From Macrothele yani (Eukaryota > Arthropoda > Arachnida > Araneae > Macrothelidae): a stretch of 64,000 bases of DNA. The position numbers and the translations under genes are program-made. Of the stretch, positions 1 through 10,699 are shown one piece after another; the first letter of the stretch is position 1, and every line of letters begins with the position of its first letter. Below the pieces are notes generated by a model. That model made no database searches. It was not told where the DNA came from and saw nothing but the letters and a program-made list of their open reading frames with translations. The stretch covers positions 20,089,001 through 20,153,000 of the forward strand of contig CM077011.1 of assembly GCA_039090855.1 (NCBI GenBank), in the 5' to 3' direction.

Positions 1-17
1 TAGCAGTCAGAACGAAC

Positions 18-89
18 GTCCGCGAAGCTCAATTGGGAGAGTGATTTATTCCGGAATGAGGGGACCCGGGTTCGAGCCCCGGCGTGGAC
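18..89 (+). repeat. tRNA-like sequence, copy 1 (72 nt)
   Basis: The 72-nt stretch folds like a tRNA at its ends: acceptor strands GTCCGCG and CGTGGAC pair over 7 bp, a D-arm (GCTC...GAGT) is possible, and the T-arm is perfect (CCGGG, loop TTCGAGC, CCCGG). The anticodon stem does not pair. The same 72-nt body plus about 30 nt of tail (starting ACAAAAATGACGG) recurs at 442-513. This suggests a tRNA-derived SINE head or repeat module rather than a working tRNA gene. The window edge cuts the left flank. Confidence 0.55.
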
Positions 90-441
90 AAAAATGACGG
101 AGAAATTTACTTCGTTATAATGGCGCCCGAACTTTCCGGATGACCCGGCCGTTCAAAATCTCGCAATGGTGTGATGATCATTCCACGCCGCGAGATGGGA
201 AAAAAAGAGAATCCCTTCTCCAGCGCTTCGAAAAATAGAAGTGTGTGACGTTGCATTCCACACATCAGATTTACTGGGAGTTCTGAAGTGCACGTTCTGC
301 AGCGGATGGCTGCCTGCAACGATTCATGGTCACGGCTGACCCGTGGGCCATGCCCCGGCCCCCTTTCGGGGGGAGGTAAATGTGACGTGCCTGCCCAGCA
401 GGACGCACACGACATAAAGGCAGATAGCAGTCAGGACGAAC

Positions 442-513
442 GTCCGCGTGCCTCAATTGGTAGAGTGAATTCTTCCGGAATGTGGAGATCCGGATTCAAG
501 CCCCGGCGTGGAC
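442..513 (+). repeat. tRNA-like sequence, copy 2 (72 nt)
   Basis: This is the second copy of the element at 18-89, offset by 424 bp and preceded by the same TAGCAGTCAG leader. Acceptor strands are identical (GTCCGCG/CGTGGAC), but the T-stem has decayed (TCCGGATTCAAGCCCCGG) and the anticodon stem is unpaired. The homology runs from about 424 to 544, then the copies diverge. Two copies at about 423 bp spacing could be a short tandem array that continues left of the window, or two SINE insertions. Confidence 0.5.
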
Positions 514-790
514 AAAAATTACGGAGAAATTTACTTCCTTATACATTGTGTAGAGGAAGAGTTACTGTACTAACAAGCGCAAATTGAACGCCCTCTATCA
601 GTTCATAAAAAGTTATGTCCACTTTTGCATTACTATCGGTACAACGCTCGTATAGACATGTTGTGAGCGTTTTTACTCTGCGGGGTGAGAAGTGGTTTCA
701 TATGAGTTAGAACTGGACGCTTATTTGGAAAGAAAATTAACATATGCTATCATTCCTTTTCGTCAGGCATTATAGCACATACGGTGTTTT

Positions 791-1083
791 TTACGCTTTC
801 CAACCGTAAATTGAAGAAGCGCATGTGCTCCCGCTTTGTCAGCCAGTCTGTCCGTCCGCAAGATAACTCGCGTAAAAATGCTTCGCTTGCGACAAAACTT
901 TATTATGTTGTTCTAGAAGTATATTTAACCGGTTCTGTTGAATATCATCAAAATAGAGTCAAACGTCAGGGATTAGAAGTGAGATTTATTCAACAGCCAT
1001 TATCCTCATAACTTGAGTAATGATTTCTGATATGTTGGAAAGCGTAGCATAATCAATGCATTGCATGATTTTACTAATTTGTT
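791..1083 (+). repeat. Dispersed repeat family R2, copy A
   Basis: The left end TACGCTTTCCAAC (from 792) and GTTGGAAAGCGTA (1034-1046) form a 13-bp inverted pair. The 3' part (TTATCCTCATAACTTGAGTA onward to about 1083) recurs at about 30880-30955 and 53025-53105, and the 5' part at 25821 and 52391. No coding capacity is credible. It may be a non-autonomous DNA element or a decayed satellite. Confidence 0.55.
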
Positions 1084-1089
1084 TATTAT

Positions 1090-2280
1090 GGTCACGATCT
1101 TTATTTTAGTAGTATCTTTCACGATGTATCTCCGCAAGAAAATTTAATGATTGATATTAGCATTTTAATCTGCGAGGTTATGCAGTTTTGAAGGGAAATA
1201 ATTAATTCATTTTACTGTTTTCAATTCGAAAAAAAGATATCCAGGTTAAATTTGATGCATTTACATTTTTAGAAGAGTTTTTCTTTTTACACAAGGAAAG
1301 CTTTCTCGCAAAGCTGCTTTCACGTAACATAAACAAAGCTTTCAGTTTCCAGAGTAAAGGAGTTCCCATATTTTCTGTGATGCACCATCTCAGGCAAACA
1401 AATTTAGTTTGTCGCTAACTGATTGAATCTGTCGTGTGACCTAACGGAGTATAAATAAATATCATGTTACGCAACATTCCAAAGATGCATTTCATTGCTT
1501 CGCCTCTGATGCGAAATACATGACGTACCTGGTAAATCTGGAGAATAAAGGTATTTTATTGCCAAATGGCACTTTTGTTTTTTCAGTTTCTCATATGTAT
1601 CGCTTCATAGGATTGGAAATATAGGGATTTCATTTCTTTGCTCAGAAATTCCATTCTCCGGAACGAAAATTCAGAAACAAAAGAAGGTAAAACTAGAAAC
1701 AAACTGGTTGGAGAAGGCTTGAGCTCGGTCAGAGAATCCTGTGATAGGAAAAAGAATAGAGAATTCTGTTTTTATTTTATTTTTATTTTTTTTTCTGCTG
1801 TGTGGCGGATTATTGGAAACCGATGCTTCGTAGTTCAGAAAATAAGAGTGTTTTGAAGACTGTGCCCACCAGTCATGCAGAAAAATTCTTTCCGTACGTT
1901 AATTTAAAAAAGGACGCTGCAGAATCTTCCTTTTCGTGAGCCTGTGTTTTTAAGGTACATCATTAAAATGCAAGACCGTTCCTCTTATGAAAGAAAACAA
2001 GAGTTAACTGCGTAGAAATAGTCACGAAACAGTAAAATCGAAGAGATCATGTTTCGCAGATGTAAGAGGTACAGGACAGCGTTGGCTTCATGAATTGTAG
2101 CAGCGTTGTTACTCTATAATAACAATTTTGTGTAACGTATATATATATATACCATTGTTGCTATTTCAGAACAAAATATTTTGTCTCAAGAAAGCTACCT
2201 TTTCTTTTTTTTTTTTTTTTTTTTTTCATGAGAAGCAACGTGGAAACCATATCCAGCTATTCCAAAGCTGTACGACAACA
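1090..2280. other. No gene seen; AT-rich spacer
   Basis: This AT-rich, low-complexity DNA has short spurious open frames. A poly(T) run lies at about 2203-2226 and a short TATATATA tract at about 2138. I recognise no protein or RNA signal. Confidence 0.6.
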
Positions 2281-2282
2281 GT

Positions 2283-2465
2283 AACTAGCGAATCCTGTGA
2301 TAGGAATATTTAAATTAATCGGAAAGTTGGTCGTTCTGGGTAGTGTTTTGGTTAGCACACTCTGGCGCTATACCTGAGACGCGGGTTCGATTACCGCTCC
2401 AGGACGACGAAACGTTCAAGTTTTCGGATATTATCTGACTTACCATTTAGGTTATATTCACAGCG
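2283..2465 (+). repeat. tRNA-derived SINE-C, copy 1
   Basis: A tRNA-like head (2333-2406) has a D-loop-like GTGTTTTGGTTAGCA and a T-arm-like GCGGGTTCGATTACCGC, with near-pairing ends GTTCTGG/CAGGAC. The tail CAAGTTTTCGGATATTATCT continues to about 2450. Head, tail and upstream AGCGAATCCTGTGAT are shared with copies at 50008-50243 and 50351-50545, so the repeat unit includes DNA upstream of the tRNA-like part. Confidence 0.6.
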
Positions 2466-2469
2466 TCCA

Positions 2470-2770
2470 AATATAAGGAAATTTAGCGCATAAAGCCTTT
2501 CACGGAATTTGAGTTAAATTGTTTACCCACGAGTTCCTTAATTTAACTTAACAAAGTCGAGTCTTTAAAACTATCTTTTGAAGAACGAAAGTTACTCCAC
2601 TGCATTAAATAGCGAAGAATCTTTCGGAAATGCTGGTGGTGTTTTTGAAGTTCCGCTCCTAAGAAATATAATAAAAAAGGTGCTCTTAAATTTTACTTTC
2701 ATATTTGTTACATTATAAGAAATAGAACTTTTAATCTGTCTGAAGATATAAATTAGCCTAGTTGCATATA
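2470..2770. other. No gene seen
   Basis: Spacer between SINE-C and a decayed SINE-1. Nothing recognisable on either strand. Confidence 0.55.
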
Positions 2771-2774
2771 ATTC

Positions 2775-2917
2775 GGAGCCACTGGCTCTATGGAAATGAG
2801 AGATCTAGTGCCAGGGGAAAAGTGCACTGCGCACGCCTCATCCAAGATTCGAATCCGGGCCCATCTCGGACGAATGATCAGAAGTCATCGCTTAGACCAC
2901 TGCGCCATCGCGGCGGC
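2775..2917 (-). repeat. SINE-1 fragment, decayed
   Basis: On the minus strand the tRNA-like head of SINE-1 is visible: a GCCGC start near 2917, GCGCAGTGGTCTAAGCGATG near 2897 and a T-arm-like GGATTCGAATC around 2845-2860. The downstream body is badly decayed and no poly(A) tail is evident. Confidence 0.65.
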
Positions 2918-3354
2918 TATCTCTGGTGTCACACCAATTGTTATTTGGTTCACATACTTGAGAAGCTTATCTGTTGTAAATGAATGTACACGCCGATGTT
3001 TAAAGTATGTACTCTGGAGGATCGAGTGGAATTCATCCAAACTGTCATAAAATAAGGTTGGTCATAAATTTTATCCAAAAATTGTCATGGGGGGGGTAAA
3101 CACAAGATGGAGTTCAACTTTTCTTCCAGTGTTAAAGAGCAAGCTCATGTGATTTTAACCTCTGACTTTGTCAGGGATTTGATCACATTTTTAAACCGAA
3201 ATTTCTCAGGTTTGCTCTAATGATTCGGCAACTTGTACCACATCCTTTTCTCCTCCTCGGGTTTCTAATACCCTCTAGGATCGAGTTGGAAGTGCTTCTG
3301 CTTCTTCTTAATCCCCTAAACCCAAAACATTTTCGGCCTCTAAGTGGATACATT

Positions 3355-3804
3355 ACAGGCCAAGTTTTACTAATGTTGCTTCACCTCTTATCAAGGCAAA
3401 CAGGCCAAGTTTTACTAATGTTGCTTCACCTCTTATCAAGGCGAACAGGCCAAGTTTTACTAATGTTGCTTCACTTCTTATCAAGGCGAAAAGGCCAGGT
3501 TTTACTAATGTTGCTTCACCTCTTATCAAGGCAAACAGGCCAAGTTTTGCTAATGTTGCTTCACCTCTTATCAAGGCGAACAGGCCAAGTTTTACTAATG
3601 TTGCTTCACCGCTTATCAAGGCGAACAGGCCAAGTTTTGCTAATGTTGCTTCACCTCTTATCAAGGCGAACAGGCCAAGTTTTTCTAATGTTGCTTCACC
3701 TCTTATCAAGGCGAACAGGCCAGGTTTTACTAATGTTGCTTCACCTCTTATCAAGACGAACAGGCCAAGTTTTACTAATGTTGCTTCACCTCTTATCAAG
3801 GCGA
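3355..3804. repeat. 45-bp minisatellite, ten copies
   Basis: Ten head-to-tail copies of a 45-bp unit start with ACAGGCCAAG and end near TTATCAAGGCGA. Copies differ at a few sites (ACTAATG/GCTAATG, CTCTTATC/CGCTTATC, GGCGAA/GGCAAA). Because 45 is a multiple of three and the unit lacks stops in several frames, both strands show artefactual repeat-protein frames (15-residue periods). Flanking DNA shows no gene the array would belong to. Confidence 0.9.
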
Positions 3805-3809
3805 AAGTA

Positions 3810-4090
3810 GTTAGTCCATCAGCCTCCCTATCCAGAAATCTTTCAATTCATTAGCAGAATCTGTTCCTGCTCAATCCCAGTCACCTCAGAGAGCTTTCTT
3901 TCCCAATACCCCTAGAACACAGATTCACTGCGGTAAAATCTTTGTCATGCGTCATCCAGTTGGACAGAAAATCACGGTTCATTTTTTATGCTGCATATTA
4001 ATTCAATGGAATTTGAATAAATTCCGCTATGTGAAGCTTATTGGGGTTGATATTAGCCCCAGACATCCCTAATCTCTTTGACTAATGACA
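3810..4090. other. No gene seen
   Basis: Unique-looking spacer after the minisatellite. Nothing recognised. Confidence 0.5.
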
Positions 4091-4094
4091 CATG

Positions 4095-4860
4095 GCCGTT
4101 AACGTGGTGAAAGGAACGTCGATCTTGGACTGCAGAGGATATGGTGCTTTGGACTGGCGAGTCTCGGTACACAGTCTACATATGTCTGATGGTCGTTCGT
4201 GATTGTGGCAGATGTCTGGAGAAAAGCACCTTCCGGATTGTATTGACGCGACAATAAAGTTTGGCAGAGACAGCATGATAGTATGGAAGATTTTCATGGT
4301 TCAGCTTGGCCTATATTATTCGTTTATGAGTACTTCGCTGTACAGTTCAGTTTGGGCGTTAACAATTACGTACTTGAAACACTGTGGTAGTACTATTAGG
4401 GAAGCTCATACATCTGTCAGTAAGACAAAGCACCATGTCCTACTGTTTGCATTATTAGAGATTGAATTCCGGACATGGGCGTCAAAAGGTTGCAGTGACA
4501 GACCCAGATCTTCTACTTGAATGAATCCTGTGAAGAACCTGTGGTCGTACCGGTGGCGCAGTGGTCTAAGCGATGGCCTCTGATCGTTCGTCCGAAAGGG
4601 TCCGGGTTCGAATCCCGGTGAGGCATGGATGTTGTGTTTGTCTTACGGCACTGGCTCTCTCCCTTCCCTGGAGCCAGTGACCCAAAATTAAGGACGGGCG
4701 ACTGCTTATAGCCCATTGAGTTGCTCACGGTGGCCGTTAAACCTCCAATCAAAAAAAAAAAAAAAAAAAGAACCTGTGGAGCAAAATGGATCGGTAGAAG
4801 CAGAGATCGCCCAACTGAAAAAAGCTTAATGCTACACTACTTTCTGGGCCAAATTATGGA
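4095..4860 (+). pseudogene. Tc1-like transposase remnant split by a SINE
   Basis: Broken frames keep recognisable Tc1/IS630 transposase pieces. LHMSDGRS sits at about 4177-4200, the segment after the first catalytic Asp. GEKHLPDCIDATIKFGRDSM follows at about 4215-4275, then an MNPVKNLW-like stretch around 4521-4545 that resembles the NPIENLW motif carrying the catalytic Glu. A SINE-1 copy (4545-4767) was inserted exactly inside the last motif, duplicating AAGAACCTGTGG, and the frame resumes after it as NLWSKMDR. Stops and frameshifts are frequent, so it is dead. The N-terminal DNA-binding domains and terminal inverted repeats are not identified. Confidence 0.7.
4545..4767 (+). repeat. SINE-1 copy a, full length with TSD
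   Basis: A tRNA-like head (GTGGCGCAGTGGTCTAAGCG; T-arm GGGTTCGAATCCC) is followed by the conserved body (TCTTACGGCACTGGCTCTCT, GACGGGCGACTGCTTATAGC, CACGGTGGCCGTTAAACC) and a poly(A) tail. The 12-bp target-site duplication AAGAACCTGTGG lies at 4533-4544 and 4768-4779. The tail and duplication fit LINE-driven retrotransposition. Confidence 0.92.
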
Positions 4861-4864
4861 ACAT

Positions 4865-5324
4865 ATCGGTGGGGAGTAGTCCGCAAAAACTTGGTGCCGT
4901 CATTCGGGCTAAAGGTTTCTGCACACAATATTAAATTTTCTGTAAATGCTTCTGCAGCGACTCTTTTACAGCGTGAATGTGGGCAGGTAGAGGATGAAAC
5001 TCGTCTCCTCTGTTGTGAATGATTTTATTTTTTGTATGAGAACACTTTAGGCGATCCGCTTTTAAAAAACGGTAATTATACCGTAGATTAGAACACTTTC
5101 ACTAATTCATGCAAATTTTGTGCCGTTTTCCTATTTGTTTACATGTGATCAACAACATTTCGTAAATTTTTCACACTAGTAAATAACAATTTGGAAAGCA
5201 TGTTCTTTATTGGAGTAGTGAAATGTGTTTTCAGTAATCATGCCATAAAAGCTACTCTATGAACAGTTGATTGGAAAGCGTTTCCACAGTGCCTTTTCAT
5301 TGGCTCCTTCATGGGCAAAGGCTG
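4865..5324. other. No gene seen
   Basis: Spacer between two Tc1 remnants. Nothing recognised beyond the start of the terminal repeat at 5325. Confidence 0.5.
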
Positions 5325-6499
5325 CACCGATGAACCATTCCATTATGACCACCCCCAGCCAGAGCGCGCCTGGAGACCAAACGGTGGCTCAGGTGAAGTT
5401 AACAGAGCTATATGTATACAACCCGAGTACCAGCTTTCGGTTAGTAGAGTTTTCAGAGTCTGAAAGGGAAAAGCTGCCGTTTTATCGCAGTTTCATAAAG
5501 GAAAAATTGTGGTGACACGGCGCTTCGGAACTACGATCTCGGAAACCGCGCGGCTTGTGGGTTGTTCACGTGCCGCTGTAGTGAGTCCGTATCAAAAGTG
5601 GTGTACAGATGGCCAAACGACGAACCGTCATCTTGCCGTGCGTCGTTCGCAGCACATTGATGCTAGAGAGGAAAGGAGACTGTTGCGCATTGTTCACAGC
5701 GACCGCAGGGCCACAGTGCGACAAATCACCCGCAGATACAACAGTGGTGATCAGGGCAATGTGTCACAGCACACAGTTCATCGCAACCTTCTACGCATGG
5801 ACCTGAGTAGCCGAAGACCCAGCTAGGTCCTCATGCTCACTGGACGTCATCGCCAACAACGCATGAAATGGGCCCAAGATAATCAAGATTGGACCGTGGA
5901 TGATTGGAAGAAAAAGTCCTGGTCTGACGAATCAAGATTTCTGGTGCATCACGTAGACGGCAGAGCGCGGATACGCTTATTACCGACGGAGGCTGTGGCA
6001 CCTGGATGCGCTGTTGGGCGGATACAGACCTGCGGCTGTGGGAGATGTTTTCGTGGGACACTTTTAGACCCCATTATCCCAATAGTACAATCCCTGAGAG
6101 CTGTCAGGTATCTGAACATCGGTGCGGACCAAGTTCACACATTGATGTTAACTGTGTTTCCAGCTGGTGATGGCCATTACCAACAGGATAATGCGTCATG
6201 CGATACTGCCCGAATCGCAAAGGTGTGGTTTGAGGAACATGCTGGTGACTTTCTGTTCCTCGCCTCCAAATTCACCTGACATGAAACCAATCGAACGTTT
6301 GTGGTTTGAATTGGAAAAGCGGGTTCGCACTAAATCACCACCCTGAAATATACGGAAACTGGAGGATATGCTGTTGACATTATGGTATTAGATAACCCAG
6401 GATATCCATCGCCACCTCATCGAGTCGCCGGTGTTTTGTCGGCTAAACTGGGTCCTACAGCTTATTAGGTAGGTGGTCATAATGTAATGGCTCATTGGT
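5325..6499 (+). mobile_element. Tc1-like transposon, defective
   Basis: Imperfect terminal inverted repeats lie at 5325-5353 (CACCGATGAACCATTCCATT...) and 6472-6499 (the complement ends ...GGCTCATTGGT). The core of both repeats reads as ATTATGACCACC or its complement. They bracket about 1.17 kb with one transposase pseudogene in plus orientation. Length and terminal sequence suit Tc1-like elements. Target TA dinucleotides are not clean on the left side. Confidence 0.8.
5509..6355 (+). pseudogene. Tc1-like transposase pseudogene
   Basis: Tc1-family transposases bind the element ends through paired helix-turn-helix domains and cut and join DNA with a DDE triad. The frame from 5509 shows an HTH (ISETARLVGCSRAAV), a second domain (SDRRATVRQITRRYNSG), then after a single in-frame TAG (5824-5826) the motif DDWKKKSWSDESRF with the first catalytic Asp. 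HYQQDNASCDTARIAKVWFE follows near 6178 with the second Asp. A frameshift near 6258 moves the last part to SPDMKPIERLWFELEKR, which holds the Glu. One stop and at least one frameshift make it non-functional, but it is close to full length. Confidence 0.85.
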
Positions 6500-6504
6500 A
6501 TATA

Positions 6505-7185
6505 TGACACCATACGCACACACTGCTCCGGGAAACAAATCTTTTGGGAATATCTGACGTATTTGCATGAATTACACGCTTTTTAAGCTGTTTTTATTTT
6601 AAATCTGAGCTCAATGTCTTGCGTATCGTGCAAAAACGCACCGTGGAAGCATAAAGTCACTTTTATATTCATGAACCACAAATCGTTGAATGCAAATGAT
6701 ATTTTGAAACTGCTTTATTAGAGTCCCTACCATTCAGAATTTAGCATCACGAAAGATTAATGAAGTAGAATGACATTAAATATTTATTTAAGACGCATTA
6801 TGTTTGAGGGAAAATGAGTTATGAAAGTTGCGGAAAAAATAGCGCAGAATGGAATCTGAAAATGAGATAACAAAAATGTAATAGAAAATATTATCTGAAC
6901 AAAACGTGGAAAGGTCATTATAACTAAATTCATGCCATCTGATATTTTATTGAAAATGGCTCAGTACGTAATCCAATTTGTTTCAGAAAATACATGATCA
7001 TTTATTCATTCGTCCACAATGATGTAAGATTTATATCCTTTGGAATTATAATACTATGAAGCAACATTTAATATTAAAAGTAAGATAATGGAAATTGAAA
7101 GCTATTTTTGAACACCGTTCAAATTTCTTTCTTCCTCATTTTCAATTTTTCCGACCACATCTCATGTAGTGTTTCAAATGTACGC
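6505..7185. other. No gene seen; AT-rich spacer
   Basis: AT-rich DNA between two Tc1-like elements. No open frame or repeat is recognised. Confidence 0.55.
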
Positions 7186-7187
7186 AG

Positions 7188-8320
7188 TCGTATCAGAATA
7201 ATATGACCACCTGCCTAATAATGGGAATAACCACCCTTCTCCCGATGGACGTCGGCGGGACGGCGTGACATGGACGCAATGAGGACCGGGAAGGTTGTCC
7301 AAGGCGCAGGTGCTCATTCGGATTGCAGCAGAGCACGTAGATACAGGAGATCACGAGGTTGTGCGTTAGCACTTCAAACCTGCCCATCCAAATAGTCCCG
7401 CAAGTGCTTTATGGGATTGAGGTCGAAGGGAGACATCGCTGTCGTGTTCCTACAATTAGTGACGCATCCCCTTAGCGACGTGGCAGTGGACACCATCACC
7501 ACCAGGGTAAACGTCCAAAATAAAGGGACGTATGTGGACAGCGAGGATGGACAGGCAGCCATTGGCGTACATGTACCCATCCAGTAGTACCAGCAGTACC
7601 AGGTCATACCAGGGAAACATCTCCACCACCGACCTGTACTTTTCTACAAATGTGCACCGCTGGTAGTGTACAAATGTGCACCACCGTCACTTCTGTGGAG
7701 TAGAAACCTCGATTCGTCGGGAAAGGCAACCTTTTCCACTCTTCCACTGTCCAATTACGATAGTCCCATGCGAACTGCAGACGTCTTTGCCGATGGACTT
7801 GGGTTAACATGGAAGCCTTTGCACAGCTTCGACACCGGAGACCCATGCGTAATAGAGTTCGCTCTACTGTTATCGGAGACACGTACCTGGGTGCCCCAGC
7901 GTTCCTTTGCGTCGTCGATTTCTGTACTGTTGCGCGTCGGTTGCCCTTTACCAGTCGACAGCGGCGACGTTCTCCTCTGGGGTCGATGGCATTTGGGACT
8001 CCACAGTTATGACGTCATGAGGTACTCGATGGACCAGCTGTCCATTCTTGGTACACCCTTACTACAGCGCCTCGCGAATAATCCACGAAGTCTGCTGTTT
8101 CTGAGATGCTTCCACTCTCGGCACGGTAACTGATGATCTTTGCATTTGAACGTCCGTCATATCACTACCTATGTCTATTGTGCTCACGGTACTCACTATG
8201 GATCATCTGTTCTGGTTGGCCGCTTATACCTCCGTTTGGTCGACCTTGTCTCGTGCACCCTGGGACGCGCCTGGGCTGATACACTGTTATACCGGGGGTG
8301 GTCATATATTTCTGATACGA
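7188..8320 (-). mobile_element. Tc1-like transposon, defective, minus strand
   Basis: Terminal inverted repeats GTATCAGAATAATATGACCA (about 7190) and the complement of 8295-8318 match closely. Minus-strand coding pieces include HRQRRLQFAWDYRNWTVEEW near 7790, upstream of the first catalytic Asp. The plus-strand open frame over 7666-8133 is a shadow. Several stops and frame changes break the transposase and the DDE residues cannot all be traced. Confidence 0.75.
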
Positions 8321-8324
8321 CCGT

Positions 8325-8880
8325 GTATATAACTTCAAGTATAGTTTTAATCATGGTTGATTATTTTTAATCAGTTTTACTCGTCAAATGTAAGGTCCAA
8401 ACCGACTCATTTAAGTAAGGCAAATTAATTATTTGCATCCTTTCAGAAGAATTTTACATAGGAGATACAAAATAATACACCCGTAAATGCGATTTTTTCT
8501 TACAAGAAAATAATTCTGGATAAAAGTACTTTGGGGTGTTTCACATAGCAATTAGTATCACTCACTTTTATTGTATTTCATTAAATCTCATAGTGCCATC
8601 AACTGGCTGGCAAACCTGGATTGTGTGGATAAAACAAAACTATAACTAATGTATGTAGGAAATTTAATGCTTCAAGACAAATTTTCTGTTCTTTTTTTTA
8701 TTTATTTATAAGAATCAATGTGAAAATCTAACCTGAATTATTTAAGGAGCAGTTTGCATTCTTGAGCAACGGTTATCCATTCCCAAGAGAGAGACCAAAA
8801 AAGACTTGGAAGGTGAGGTGATTTTGTCGGAGAGAACGCGGAGGCTCTGAAAGGATCAACCGGAAATTGGACAAGGCTTC
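8325..8880. other. No gene seen
   Basis: AT-rich spacer. Nothing recognised on either strand. Confidence 0.5.
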
Positions 8881-8885
8881 CCGAA

Positions 8886-9061
8886 GCGCCATCGAAGGGA
8901 GAACGTCCTGCTAACTGGAAGTGGATATATCACTAATACGTACACCAGTGTCCAAAATTAAAATCCGGAAGCCTGACGTGCTATCGAAGGAGGAACGTCG
9001 TGCTAGCTGGAAGTGGATACAACACTAATACACTAGTGTCCAAAATTAAAGTCCGGCAGCC
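8886..9061. repeat. Tandem duplication of about 88 bp
   Basis: Two adjacent copies (about 8886-8972 and 8974-9061) share GCTATCGAAGG-like starts, CTGGAAGTGGATA and GTGTCCAAAATTAAA. They differ by small substitutions and indels. No coding role is visible. Confidence 0.75.
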
Positions 9062-9195
9062 AATAATGCACAGCGCTTAATGAAATATTACCCTGTTAAC
9101 AGGACATGTTCAAATTGACACAAGAACCAAATGCCCGCAGTGAGCAAAATGCTGTCAAATAATTAAAGACAACGGCACATCTCGCTGACAGAGTG

Positions 9196-10396
9196 TACAC
9201 TGAAGAGCAATTGAACTAGAGATAGCTGGCGTTATACAAATGTGGGGCTGTGGGCGGCCCTCTAAACGGAAACGACATGACGTATGCAGCGATCCGACAA
9301 TATAAGGAGTGATGCGACGGGAATCAGTAAGAGTCGGACGCAGTATAGGTAAGACGAAGGATCTAAAAGCATTTGATCGTGGGGGAATTGTCTGGGCCCG
9401 AATAATGGGTCTCTCCATCTCGGAAGTCGTGCAGGCACTGGGATTTTCCCGAGCCACTGTGTCACGGGTGCACCGTGAGTACATCGAATCCGGTAAAACC
9501 ATCCCTGCAAGGACCAACTGCCGTGGACAACAGCGTGGGGATGAGTGGGGTCATCGTCGGCTAGCTCGCATTATAACATCGGATAGACGGGCCACAGTGC
9601 AAGAAATCACTCGGCAATTTAACGCTGGTGCACAAAAACGTGTAAGCAGCCACACCATCCAGAACCATCTCCTCGCTATGGGGTACAGAAGCCATCGGCC
9701 CACGAGGGTACCGCTGTTGACCGCACCTCACAGGGTGCAAAGATTAGCATGGGCGCGGGAACATCGCCACTGGACCCTAGACAAGTGCAAAAATGTTGAT
9801 TGGACTGATGAGTCGAGATTCATGTTGGTACATGCGGATGGCAGAATACGAGTACGGCGCAAACCACATGAAGCGATGGATCCTTCTTGCCAGCAGGGTA
9901 CTTTTCAAGCTGGTGGGGGTGGCATTCTCGTCTGGCGACTGTTTGCGTCGACTGAAATGGGATCCCTGGTACGTGTGACATCGGCCCTCACAGGTCAACG
10001 TTACCGGGATATGCTGGACGACCAGTTGCTCCCGTTTGTGCGTCTTGAACATACCACTGGGGACCTCATCCTTCAACAAGACAATGCACCGGGCCATCGC
10101 TCCTGAATTGTATCCGGATGGTTGGATGAACACTCCACCGACGTGGCCAGCGGTCACCTGACCTCAATCCCATCGAGCACATCTGGGATGCCATTGAGAG
10201 AGATGTTCGAGGTTCTGACCACCCTCCATCAAACCTTCGTGAACTGTGGGAGCTTGTCCGTGGATCCGTATGGCTTTCCAACGCTTCCGGTGTCTTGTCG
10301 AGTCCATGCCGAGACGAATCACCGCCGTCATCAGGACGAAAGGTGATGCTACACGTTAGTAGACAGGTATCTCTAATTTAATTGCTCTTCGGTGTA
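9196..10396 (+). mobile_element. Tc1-like transposon with good terminal repeats
   Basis: Ends read TA-CACTGAAGAGCAATTGAAC at 9196 and the complement of AATTGCTCTTCGGTG-TA at 10396. The inverted repeats are about 35 bp, flanked by TA on both sides as expected for Tc1/mariner insertion. The 1.2-kb body carries one transposase frame in plus orientation, so this is a nearly complete copy. Confidence 0.9.
9309..10350 (+). pseudogene. Tc1-like transposase, nearly intact
   Basis: An uninterrupted frame of 265 codons (9309-10106) covers most of a Tc1 transposase. It has an N-terminal HTH (LSISEVVQALGFSRATVSRV), a second DNA-binding part (SDRRATVQEITRQFNAG), the first catalytic Asp in DWTDESRFMLVHADG and the second in LILQQDNAPGHRS. 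A TGA stop then interrupts, and a frameshift moves the rest to SPDLNPIEHIWDAIERDV (catalytic Glu) near 10150-10205. I chose the first ATG, but a later start (at KTKDLKAFDRGG) would suit the usual N-terminus better. It is dead in this copy but probably young. Confidence 0.88.
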
Positions 10397-10537
10397 TAAG
10401 GAGCGTGGCGGTGGCTCCAAATGCTTTTCTTATGTCACTGACGCTGTACCGTGGCAATGGATAGGACGACTAGAAGCAAGCCAGGCTCAGGTGGTAAAAG
10501 ATTTGAACATTCAACGGTTCTGGCAGCAATTCAAAAA

Positions 10538-10675
10538 CGCCGCCCCGGTCTAAGCGCTGGCTTATATTCATTCGTCCGGGTTAGAATTCTGGTGAGGCAT
10601 GGCTGTTGTGTTCGTCTTAAACCACTGACCCTAAATTAGAGACGGGCGACTACTTATCGTTAAACCTTAAATCAA
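10538..10675 (+). repeat. SINE-1 copy b, internally deleted
   Basis: GCCGCCCCGGTCTAAGCGCT lacks the GTGGCGCAGT part of the head, and the body is shortened between the T-arm and GACGGGCGACT. No long poly(A) tail is present. Confidence 0.8.
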
Positions 10676-10699
10676 CAACATCGGTGGGGTGACACGAAG

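Noticed and set aside
18..513. Two functional tRNA genes
   Set aside because: Acceptor and T-arms look good, but the anticodon stem does not pair in either copy, and a shared non-tRNA tail follows.
3220..3810. Leucine-rich repeat-like protein on either strand
   Set aside because: It is the translation of the 45-bp minisatellite. Both strands are open for the same arithmetic reason.
7666..8133. A 155-codon plus-strand gene
   Set aside because: It lies opposite a Tc1 transposase pseudogene and inside its terminal repeats. It has no domain of its own.
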